Of a stretch of DNA of 64,000 bases, positions 45,159 to 54,628 are shown one piece after another. Source of the stretch: Ischnura elegans. Its lineage: Eukaryota; Arthropoda; Insecta; Odonata; Coenagrionidae. The position numbers and the translations under genes are program-made. Numbering within the stretch: the first letter of the stretch is position 1; each line of letters starts with the position of its first letter. The notes below the pieces were generated by a model. It was not told where the DNA came from. It did not search any database and saw only the letters and a list, made by a program, of their open reading frames with translations. Location: assembly GCF_921293095.1 (NCBI RefSeq), contig NC_060259.1:6262001-6326000 (forward strand). The letters run 5' to 3'.

Positions 45159-48100
45159 ATGAAGGTAAGTTTTTTCGTAATAGGTAATTTTTAGGTTATT
45201 GGTAGACATGCAGTCACCTTATTTTTATATATTTTGGGGTTTGGATTTCAGATTGCCATGTGATAGCGCTTATTTACCATTACGTGCACACGGTTGGTTC
45301 CCGGTACATATTTAATCAGGCCCAGGACATATTTAAGTTTATACAAAATGCCAAAAGCTTCATATAAAAAGATCACCGATTTAAGTGCGCGACAATATCG
45401 GCGTAGATTTCAGCCTCCAGCTCCTCGTACGCCTCAAAGTGATTTAACGGAGTGTAATGAATGTATACCATCTACAGTCGTCATTCCAGAAAATTCAGAC
45501 CACCAAGGTCCATCGAATGCTGCCATAGATGTTATAGCAAGTGATGAGGAGCTCAATGTCTCAAGTCTTAGTGGTGACACGAGTCCTTATGATTCTGACA
45601 TTAATCCGACCGAAGTAGAATCACTAGCGGATGAATTAAGAGTGTGGAGCGACAAAGTACCGCAGCATAAGGTTACGGAATTGCTGAAACTGTTAAAGAA
45701 ACATTCTTGTTTTGCTGCACTTCCTACGGATGCGAGAGCTCTCCGTAAAACACCACGCACATTAGCCATCAGAAAAGTAACCAATGGCGAATATTTTCAT
45801 TTTGGTGTTCTGAATGCCTTAAGAAATATACTCGTTGGAGATACGATTGTCGAGGGCAGTGTAATAGAGCTCCAAGTAAATGTTGACGGACTGCCACTTT
45901 CAAAGAGTTCCCGCAGCCAGTTCTGGCCAATTCTGATGTCGGTGATGTCTATGGAAAAGCCCTTTCCTTTTACTGTCGGCATTTTTTGGGGATACTCGAA
46001 GCCGAGTTCCCTTAATGAGTACCTTTATGATGTGGTGGAAGAATTGAAGGCATTGGTCGACCAAGGGGCCTGCATTGGAAATGTAATGTATTCCTTCAAA
46101 ATTCATTCTTTCGTGTGCGATGCACCCGCCAGATCGTTTTTGAAGCAAGTTAAGGGCCATAATTCATACTATGGTTGTGAAAAATGCGTTGTTGAGGGAC
46201 AGTATGTAGAGAGGAGAATGGTATTTCTTGATACTAACTGCACCAAGAAAACAGATCACTCATTTCGAGAGAAATCGCATGAAGAATCCCATACTGGTGT
46301 CTCGCCCTTGGAAAAACTTCCAATAAATTTTGTATCAGATTTCCCGTATGACTATATGCACTTGGTTTGCTTGGGTGTAGTCAGAAAAGTTTTCCATAGC
46401 TTTCTCAGTGGTCACAAAAATGTTAGACTCAGTGCTTCCAAATTGAAGGAGATCGATGTTATTCAGATGCACATAGCAAAATACACATGCTACGAGTTTC
46501 AGCGAAAACCCAGAATGCTGCGTGACATTTGTCACTGGAAAGCAACTGAATTTCGGTTATTTATAGTGTACACAGCCCCGCTAATTATGAAAGTAGTCAA
46601 TGAGGAAGTCGCTACTCATCTTCTTTGTCTTTATGCTGGTGTTCGCATTCTGTGTTCCCAGAAGTACCTTGAGGATAAGGACTTGCTGGATTTTGCTCGG
46701 AAGAGTTTGAGGTACTTTGTGGAGGCCTTTCCTGATTTTTATGGTGTTCACAATTGTACATATAATGTTCATGGCATCATTCATTTAGTCGATGATGCTA
46801 TTAAGTTTGGCCCATTGGATAAGTTCAGCTGTTTTAGCTATGAAAATCACCTCCAGAAGCTGAAAAGAATGGCGCTAAACACACGACTTCCCTTACAGTC
46901 AGTTGCCCGCCGGATTACAGAAAGTATGGACCTATACAGTCATGAGCATCACTGTGTAAAGGAGAAAAAAGATTCGGAGAAGAAACTTAGTGCTGTTCCT
47001 TTACATATTAACTGCTCTTCTCCACTGTACAACTATGTTTACACTAAATTTGGACGGATTGGAAATGGTGCCGACAGTTGTGTTATTCTTAAATCCGGTG
47101 AAATTTTTCTCATTGAGACAATAGCAACAGTGGATGATGGTGTTTGTTTTGTAGGCAGGAAATATCTTTTTAAAGACTCATTTTTTACAAAACCACTAAA
47201 TTCTGACTTAATTGGTGTGTATAAAGTGAAAGACTTGAGTGACAAAGAGGAAGTAATTAGTGAGAACGACTTTTTGAATAAGGCTGTTCATATTCCTATA
47301 GTTGACTGTGACTATGTTTTCGTTGTTACAATAATTCATTCCCTGTGGGAATGAAATAATTTTTAAAGGTTAGTTGAAAAGATATTGCAGTGTGTTTCAC
47401 GAATTTCACTCTTTCCGATGGACTGATTTCCATTATATGATATTTTATTCCTTTCCAGGAATGGGTTGTGGTGGAGTTTGCGGAGACGAAGGAGTGCAAG
47501 GCAATCCCAAGTTCTTGGTTGTCGGAATCTAAGGAGGAATGTTTCTTCCCCCCCTCAAGTCTTCCGGAGCGGGAGGTTCGCTTTTATATTAAATCTTGTG
47601 TGGCAGCAAAAAAAGAATGGCCTCAATACCAGGTCCGCCATTTTGCCCAAAGCATAACAGGTGTGTTATTTTATTTTGCCAGATGCTGTGGGTTTGTGGA
47701 TTTGACTCTGAACAATTATATTTAAGCTTATTTACGTAAATTATATATAAGCATATTATATAGTTATTATTAGTATTATATATATTAGCGTAAATTATAT
47801 TTAAGCTTACTAACATTTAACCATTTCCAGGGGAATTTATAAAGGCTGTTGAGTTAGAGAAGGATGCAGTTGATACGTCAGACGTCGATGCCCACCGTCC
47901 TTTGGGGCGAGGTTATCGTAAAAGGAAAGCTGCTATCATTGATAGTGATGAAGAAAGGTTTACCAAGAAGACTCCGGGCAGAATTAGGAGAAATTGTAAG
48001 TCCCTTTTTAAAGACATCATATGACTGAATTAAGAATGAAGAATGCAATGCTTAAGCAATAAATCATGGATGTAAATAAACATCTGAAAGTATTGTATGC

Positions 48101-50935
48101 GAGAAAATCTTTTCATATGAATAACTTGTTCTCTCATTATCAGTCTCTGATAGTGAAGATTCATCTCCTGAGAGATGTGAGAGGCGCATCTCCACCATGA
48201 CCCCTCCAGTGTTTTCACCTAGTCAGAGTAAGTTTCTTTCAAATATTTCAGTTTTTTGTACTGATGCCTACGACAGTTAGTGGGACATTAATCTTTACAA
48301 TATCAGGTGGCACTGTATCTTTTTAAAGTAGTGGAAATTTTTATAAATCATCGTTAATAATAAATTTTGCTTAGTGGAACTGTTAAATTCTCGAGAAGTC
48401 CTATGTAAGTGGTGGCCCTACTGTCAAGGTTTACCATATTCAATCTTGAATAGCAAAGATTCTTTCATAGAAATATTCTGGCTGCATCTCTGGGACTTCT
48501 ATGAAATTAACAAGTAAAATGGCACTTGCAACTTTCAAGCGGGTGTTTGGTGGGTGTAGAGATGTTTAAGTCACGTGATTCGAGTGCTTCCTCTTTTTGA
48601 CACCCCTCACCAATCGCAGGGGTGCTTGAATTCTTCCAGCAGGTTAAAGCCATTTCACACGGGGTACGTAACGGCACAATCTGATGCATGTATGAAGGTA
48701 CAGTCAAAATTGTGGCGTGTAAGAGGTTAGAATTATGATGAAAGTGAGCGATTTTGTAGCTTTATATCATGTGAGGATGATGATATTAATAGTAAAAAAT
48801 CAATTGACTATACTTAATCAATATTTTCAATGACATTGTTTCCTTGTGGTTTGTGTTTATAAATTTGGTCAAGTCTCCCTTCGCTATTTCATTATTTATC
48901 ATTACATCGCTCGAGTGATTCCCTACTAACATATAGGTAACATGCAAGCAGTAAGGAGTTATATTTCTTATTTATTTTCTTGAATTATTAGCCCTGACTG
49001 TTAGTGTTGCGCACTTGCCATTTCCTTTTGCATTTTCATAGGTTGCATTAGTGCATTGTCTATTTTGGCCTAGCTTTCAAAATTGTTTACTCTGAGGTAA
49101 ATCTTGTGTTAGACAATGTATGTATATATTTGATGTATATGAAGTCTTTCTTCTTTCTAGGAGCTTCACCATCCCCACCAGCCTCATGCCTTAAAACTGA
49201 AGAGGGGGGAACAACTCGGAGGGAAGGTAAGTTCTCAGAAATTACTCTATGAAATGTATTTCCTTCTTAATTTATACTTTCATGTCATTATCATTGCTGT
49301 ATTTTGTTTTATATTAACATTCTTTCTTTCACTAAGTATATGATTATCATTGAGGCTTTAGATTCGTGAGAGATGCTCAACTATCAGAGTTGATTACTTA
49401 TTGTGTACTTTTACCTTGTAATAATTGTGTGCATAAGTAAATTTGTATCCACTTTTTCCAATTTTTGGACATTGGAGATAAGCTTGAATGCTCTTAATGG
49501 ATAGGTTCACAATTTGGTCTGATGGACAAGGTAGCATAGAGATGTAAAAATATGGGTATTTATTCTGTCATTTGTGGAAAATGGCATACGAATCCTGCAA
49601 TGCAAAATTCACAGTTTGTTTGTCCTTGAGGCCTAATTCTTCCCTATTTTTCTGTCTCTTTTCATTTACTCAAGATTTGAAATATTTTCTTAGAAAATAT
49701 GATAATTTTTTGCCAAATAATTATTTTTATGTTTGGTTTTGGGAGAAACTTTTAAAGATACCTTGTGAATGCTTAAGATACCTTGTGAATGCATGGGATC
49801 TCCTCTGTGCATGCTACTTGTTTTGTCCGATAATGCTGTAGCTGCAAAGGCTTGCTACATAAGCAGTCCTGCATGGCTATTCCACTAATCGTATGGCCAG
49901 GCCATAAGTCGAAATAACCCATAACTAAATTTTTAGCCATACCATACCATAGCCTAGCCATACCAATTGGCCCACCGAAATTAGATTCGCTGGTTGCCTT
50001 GATTTCGGGTAGGCCATATGAAACCTATGGCTTCGTTTACTGGAATAACCCTGCTAATTTCATCAGCTGACCATAACATCTTATTGGTTATGTGCATCTA
50101 TTTAAAAATGGCCCTATAAAAACTACTGTCTTAATTATATTATAGCCCATTTACTTCTCACCTTTATAATAAGATGAAAAGTACATTATACATTTTTAGT
50201 AATGTAAACTTCTTCTGGTCCCATAGTTATTTCTGAAGACTTTCTTCAGTACTTAACGAGAATCGAGAAGACGCAGCTGGAAATTTTAAAGGAAATTCGG
50301 GCTTTGAAAAGAGCTAAGCCGAACTGCCAGATGCCAGATGAAAGAGACAACGAATTATTATTGTCTTGGAAATTCCCCATGGATACAATGGAGGAATTTG
50401 ATGCCCTGGAGGTGGAACTCCTCAAAAAGCCATTCCACGCAGCTCTGGTAAAATAAAAACTTTTGAGTGTCATTTGCTTGATGGGCTTTTATAAGTAGCT
50501 ATTTGTGAGTTTTTTGTGTTGTAAAAATTCCTCTGATTTTTCAGACTGTAGAGTTATGCAGACGAGGTGGGAATAACATAACTGAGGGTGTTTTCGGCAT
50601 GTTATACTATCTCTTTACCAATAACCTTGGTCGGAGGTTTTCATTTTTTGGCCATTCTAAAATGAGCACAAAAAAAATCCAGTTTAGTGCCACCAGAACG
50701 TGTGCCTGTATAATTGGTATGTTGTGCTTATAAAATTATTTCAAAATGGAAACTGCTCAATAAAACTACTTGTGTCTAAAATCCTTACTAAAATTTAATT
50801 TCAGATGCTTTCGGTTGCAAGCCCACATTGAAAGAATATGGCTATAAGGACATCAAGGATAAGGCTATTGATTGGTTCAGGCATGCCGAATCAAGGCATA
50901 AGAGGGGGGAGGAGAGGAAAAAGAATTGTAAATGA
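45159..50935 (+). CDS. DUF4806 protein, eight exons
   Basis: Exons 45,159-45,164 (ATG AAG), 47,459-47,660, 47,831-47,995, 48,144-48,227, 49,161-49,226, 50,227-50,447, 50,545-50,716 and 50,805-50,935 join in one frame with GT-AG at every intron. They give 348 residues. The N-terminus reads MKEWVVVEFAETKECKAIPS, an acidic/basic middle follows (RKRKAAIIDSDEE), then a short helix (YLTRIEKTQLEILKEIRALK). The C-terminal 110 residues are DUF4806-like: FPMDTMEEFDALEVELLKKP, FGMLYYLFTNNLGRRFSFFG, IDWFRHAES. The family commonly accompanies transposases of this type; its role is unknown, perhaps DNA binding. Exon 1 precedes the transposase, which lies wholly in intron 1. AATAAA follows the stop at about 50,942. 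The exon-1 assignment rests on frame and a perfect GTAAGT, not on transcript data. Confidence 0.8.
45348..47354 (+). CDS. EnSpm/CMC-type transposase, 668 residues
   Basis: Uninterrupted frame; I choose ATG 45,348 (context ACAAAATGC, MPKASYKKITDLSARQYRRR) over the longer non-ATG opening. Motifs in order: VDGLPLSKSSRSQFWPI (Asp180), PFTVGIFWGYSKPSSLNEYL, FVCDAPARSFLKQVKGH (Asp258), YYGCEKC, FPYDYMHLVCLGVVRK, HWKATEFRLFIVYTAP, NVHGIIHLVDDA and FSYENHLQKLKRM (Glu499). These are the hallmarks of the animal transposase family linked to EnSpm/CACTA elements. Asp180, Asp258 and Glu499 are my candidate DDE triad. It would cut and rejoin the element ends. It sits in intron 1 of the DUF4806 gene. An AG acceptor at 45,251 could splice exon 1 to just upstream of its start. 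No stop or frameshift is seen. Confidence 0.88.
   Translation: MPKASYKKITDLSARQYRRRFQPPAPRTPQSDLTECNECIPSTVVIPENSDHQGPSNAAIDVIASDEELNVSSLSGDTSPYDSDINPTEVESLADELRVWSDKVPQHKVTELLKLLKKHSCFAALPTDARALRKTPRTLAIRKVTNGEYFHFGVLNALRNILVGDTIVEGSVIELQVNVDGLPLSKSSRSQFWPILMSVMSMEKPFPFTVGIFWGYSKPSSLNEYLYDVVEELKALVDQGACIGNVMYSFKIHSFVCDAPARSFLKQVKGHNSYYGCEKCVVEGQYVERRMVFLDTNCTKKTDHSFREKSHEESHTGVSPLEKLPINFVSDFPYDYMHLVCLGVVRKVFHSFLSGHKNVRLSASKLKEIDVIQMHIAKYTCYEFQRKPRMLRDICHWKATEFRLFIVYTAPLIMKVVNEEVATHLLCLYAGVRILCSQKYLEDKDLLDFARKSLRYFVEAFPDFYGVHNCTYNVHGIIHLVDDAIKFGPLDKFSCFSYENHLQKLKRMALNTRLPLQSVARRITESMDLYSHEHHCVKEKKDSEKKLSAVPLHINCSSPLYNYVYTKFGRIGNGADSCVILKSGEIFLIETIATVDDGVCFVGRKYLFKDSFFTKPLNSDLIGVYKVKDLSDKEEVISENDFLNKAVHIPIVDCDYVFVVTIIHSLWE
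48648..48728. repeat. possible TTAA MITE remnant in intron
   Basis: TTAA at 48,644-48,647 is followed by AAGCCATTTCACACGG, then CGGCACAATCTGATGCATG and TGGCGTGTAAGAGG before TTAG. Resembles, weakly, one arm of the TTAA MITE at 23.1 kb. Confidence 0.25.
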
Positions 50936-50989
50936 GGAAAAATAAAAAAAATTCATTTGAAACGACGCAATTTAAAGTATTATTTATTA

Positions 50990-51330
50990 AAGGTTGCATC
51001 ACGTTACGCTTCTGGTTGCGAAGATTTGTGAAAACGTAGTAAGGATTAAATTTTGGCAGTAAATTAGACGTTTTCACAACGTTGCATGAAAGTTGTTTGC
51101 CCAGTTGGTTGACGTAGCTGCAACGTTGTGGCAACATATGGTTTACAGAAGGTTGCGGGCAGGTTGCAATCATGTTATGTGTCACGTTGCAAAGATGTTG
51201 TGAAGACGTTGTGAAAACGTAGTACGGAGGACGTTTGGCAGTAAATAAGACGTTGTCACAACGTTGCATGGAACTCCCAGTTGGTTGCCGTGAGACGTAG
51301 CTGCAACGTTGTGGCAACCATTTTGGTTTA
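50990..51330. repeat. right subterminal GGTTGC/CAACGTTG array
   Basis: Two copies of a unit of roughly 200 bp carry AAGACGTTGT-ACAACGTTGCATG, CCAGTTGGTTG, GACGTAGCTGCAACGTTGTG and GGCAAC. Mirrors the left array. Confidence 0.75.
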
Positions 51331-51335
51331 CAGGG

Positions 51336-51997
51336 AAATGCCTCACAGTTTTTCGTAGGGGTGAAATGTTTTCTTCTTATCGCCCAAATGCACTTCTTCT
51401 TCAACTCAGGATCTTTTGGAAAGCTAAAAACTTGAACCATGTCCCGGAGTTTCCATTACATCCCGACAATACACACACGAAAGGCATTTTTAACAAAAAT
51501 ATCTCACAAACACGTTTCTGAAGCCCAATGAATGACATAAAAGAATAAGGGAAACTTCACCATTACCAGACACTCTATTTTTCACAAACTTAACCACAAA
51601 AATCCCTGAAATGTGGTGAGACGTGACGTAAACGATGCGATCTCCAACGGCTTGTGCCAGCTTCCCAGACGGCACAGAACCCTCCGTATCTAATTCGTAT
51701 GTAAAAAGTACCCATTGACAACGGGGATACTGTGCCGCTCCGTCGCTTTTCGTCAATGGATAATTTCCATTCGCGGCCTGTCGACGAAGCGCGTACGCAG
51801 CATGTGAATGTCCGCTATGAAGCACGTACGATAGGATACGAAGTGCGCAGGAACACAGCATTCAGCCTAATCTCAATCGATTAGGTCGAAAATTAGATAT
51901 ATCGTAACTCGCACGATCGAAAAATGTATCGAACGCAACACAATCGATAGCTACCGACCGTAGCGAGAACCTTGATACGAATCATTATGAATTGTAA
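51336..51997. other. flank with ATCGAT-rich stretch
   Basis: No supported gene. 51,850-51,960 holds several CGAT-containing motifs (AATCGATTAG, ACGATCG, GTATCGAAC, AATCGATAG), similar to the cluster at 41,430-41,490. Confidence 0.3.
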
Positions 51998-52071
51998 GTT
52001 CTCAACAGGTAAATAATACTATATCATGGTATTTAGAATTCATGATACAGTATTATTTACCTATTGAGAAC
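51998..52071. repeat. 31-bp hairpin
   Basis: Arms GTTCTCAACAGGTAAATAAT... and its complement pair over about 31 bp with two mismatches around a 12-base loop (GTATTTAGAATT). Too AT-rich and isolated to call a microRNA precursor. Confidence 0.7.
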
Positions 52072-52896
52072 ATACAAAACTTATTCGGCCACTTAAATTA
52101 CTGCGAAAAATGAGATTCTCAAGGCTAATTCACGCATTCCCAGCATCCAGCATTCTTAAGTGGCTCGTACCTACTTGGAAACCTTGAGATATTAATAAGA
52201 GTAAATTCTTATTAATTTTGACACTAAATAAGACATCACATAGCCCACGAGCATTAAAAAGCTTACCCTAAAGCCTGACGAAATAAAATTTTTAAATAAA
52301 AATTGCCGATGAAACAGGATTGCTGACGCATCTGCTATTAGTATGATCAAATTCATCAAAATGCAAGCAAAAATTAACGTATAGTTCAGTCTCAGCTACT
52401 AAAACTTACCCATATCAGGCGCTACAGTATTTGAAAAATTATTTGGGATGAGTAAAAGTCTCTAGGTCACTGCAGTAAATGTATCAACCTATTAAAAATA
52501 TGAAAGTCCTGCCAAATCACCAGCATAAACACTTGTAAAATAAAACATGGTATCTCTTAGATCACACCTCCGATTTTATACTTACTTTGCATGAAGTCAC
52601 CACCACAAGAAATTCTAAAGAGGCAGGAAAGAAAAAACCCACAGAAATACAATACATATATTATGTATTTTCTATTGTCAACCACAATAATATTTCCAAT
52701 TTTCTCTTCTATCCCACATCTAATTTAGCGAAACAATTACTCTTATTCTCTTTCGAATAGAAAATTATTTAAAAGAGGACTGGTCGATACATAAAAACTA
52801 TCTTCAATACTTTCTCCGATGAACGTCCACTATCACAGCATCAACTTGCACAAATCAAATCCACATCCACAAATATGTCACTTCTGCCACAGTGTC
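52072..52896. other. AT-rich unassigned sequence
   Basis: No supported feature. Confidence 0.4.
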
Positions 52897-53075
52897 TTCT
52901 TGGCGACAGGTAACAGTGAAGCAATGGTACCTTCCACCAATCTGGGCACCTTAAATTCAGCAAGAATTTCTCCTCGTCTTCTCGTCCAAAGCCACAGATT
53001 ATTTTCTGATATCACAAGGTGCGATGTGAAGCTCACACACCTAAAATTAATAAATAATAAAATACCATGTAACTT
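52897..53075. repeat. dispersed 180-bp repeat, copy 2
   Basis: Second copy of 42,665-42,855, more decayed: the minus-strand reading frame is broken. It ends exactly where CCCAGCTAGC (53,076) begins; copy 1 begins just after the GACTGGG end at 42,661. Confidence 0.55.
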
Positions 53076-54628
53076 CCCAGCTAGCAAAAGAAAGGCTGTT
53101 GCCCCGTAAATTACGGCAACTTTCCATCAACGGAAAAGAAACGGTTGAATATGATGATATAAACATGACGGCAACGAGGAAGCAACGAAGGGGCAAAAGT
53201 CTCATATAAAGTCACCAAAAATACGGCAACAGTTTCTTTTCGATGACGTCACAGACACCAGTGACACCTACCGGCATATGCAAGAACTAACTGAGCGGCA
53301 ACGCGACGGTAGCGCCACCTGGCGGATTTATTTGATACTACGTTCTTCTGCTACACCACGGCGGGCTATTCCATTACATTCAAATAATAATTACTAGATC
53401 GGGATTTATTATAAAAATGAATAATGGACAGAATTTAGATAATAACACATCATATTTATTGCATCACTAGAGAAGTTAATTCACATACACATTACAAACA
53501 GGACACAAAAATTTGATACCATAAAAGCTCCATAACAGCATGAAAAGGTACAATGCAAAAACATCCTAAGTAAACATGAGTTAATAGATCCCATGTAGCA
53601 GAAGGATGAAAAATATCAGTTACGTTTCCAAATGCACACTTCTCTTAATAAAACACTTCATAGGAATTGCTGACAAAAAGATCAACCATGCTTTGTTTGA
53701 ACTACACAGGAAAACAGGAATGTATACGACGATCCAAAAACAATTTTGAAATAATTAGAAGATAAAAAATTGAAGTACCACCTGTCATTTAAGTAGTTCA
53801 TGAAAAATAGTTTCAAGCATGGGATTCACATGATCAGAGTTACATAACAGCAGGAGTAGGTGCAAGGCCAAAAAATCCAAATTAAAATTTAGTTAATACA
53901 CCCCATGGTGCTGATGGATGAAAAATAACGGTTACGTTTCCAAATGCTCACTATTTTTAACATAAACCTTCATACGAATAGTTGACAAAAAGATCAGCCA
54001 TGTAATGGTAGAACTACGCAGTAAAACAGGAATGTATATGACTACCCAAAAACAATCCGTCTCATGCATTACTCCAATATCAAAATAAAGAATCAACAAA
54101 TATTAGTTTTACATCAGTAATTGTACAGTAGGGGTTGAGGTCTTAACAGAAACTTGCATTCAACTTCGTTGAGTCTTGACTTAATTTATTTTCAAATTTT
54201 CTATTGCAGCAGGTTCTGACGGGCAAGGGAATATTTCAAAAGTTGTATCTGACATAATATATTGAATTCTTATTCCGAGCATAGAGTCATGAAATGCAAT
54301 AGCAACCCTGGTGTGCACATTTTAATGTGGCCTCTCCTTTTATTGATCAACTTCCTAATTGCCATGGAACACAGCGATTTTATACTAGGACATTCACATT
54401 CATGCTTGTGGTGACAGTGAACATCAGCACATGGTAATTAGGTAATGTTATTCTTAAAGAAGTCTTCTTCATCTAATTTACACATTCACTTGTTCACTGC
54501 CATAGCAAGCGTGATTATAAATACCATAATATGAACTTGCTATGTTATCTGACAATAAGGAAGCAGATCACTGCAACAAGCGCACCCTAGCATTGCTACA
54601 GCATTTTATGCCTCCATATATGGAATAA
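53076..54628. repeat. possible CMC-like element, left part
   Basis: Starts CCCAGCTAGCAAAAG, followed by many GGCAAC / GTTGCC units to about 53,320. It contains an old tandem pair with a period of about 312 bp (about 53,538-53,755 and 53,848-54,062; shared GGATGAAAAATA, GTTACGTTTCCAAATGC, GACAAAAAGATCA-CCATG, GTAAAACAGGAATGTATA-GAC). No paired right end was found. Confidence 0.4.

Larger units (their letters stand above)
44206..51335 (+). mobile_element. EnSpm/CMC-type DNA transposon, apparently intact
   Basis: 7,130 bp. The left end CCCAGTAAACACAATGAG and complement of the right end CCCTGTAAACCAAAATGG are imperfect inverted repeats, both running on to CAACGTTGCA. A 2-bp AA flanks both sides. 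Subterminal arrays of the palindrome GCAACGTTGC and related GGTTGC units fill 44,222-44,400 and 50,990-51,330. Inside are an uninterrupted transposase and a spliced DUF4806 gene, both without visible lesions, so recent activity is plausible. Confidence 0.85.

Noticed and set aside
51998-52071. microRNA precursor
   Set aside because: The stem is a simple near-perfect palindrome, very AT-rich, with no transcript evidence; kept only as a hairpin repeat.
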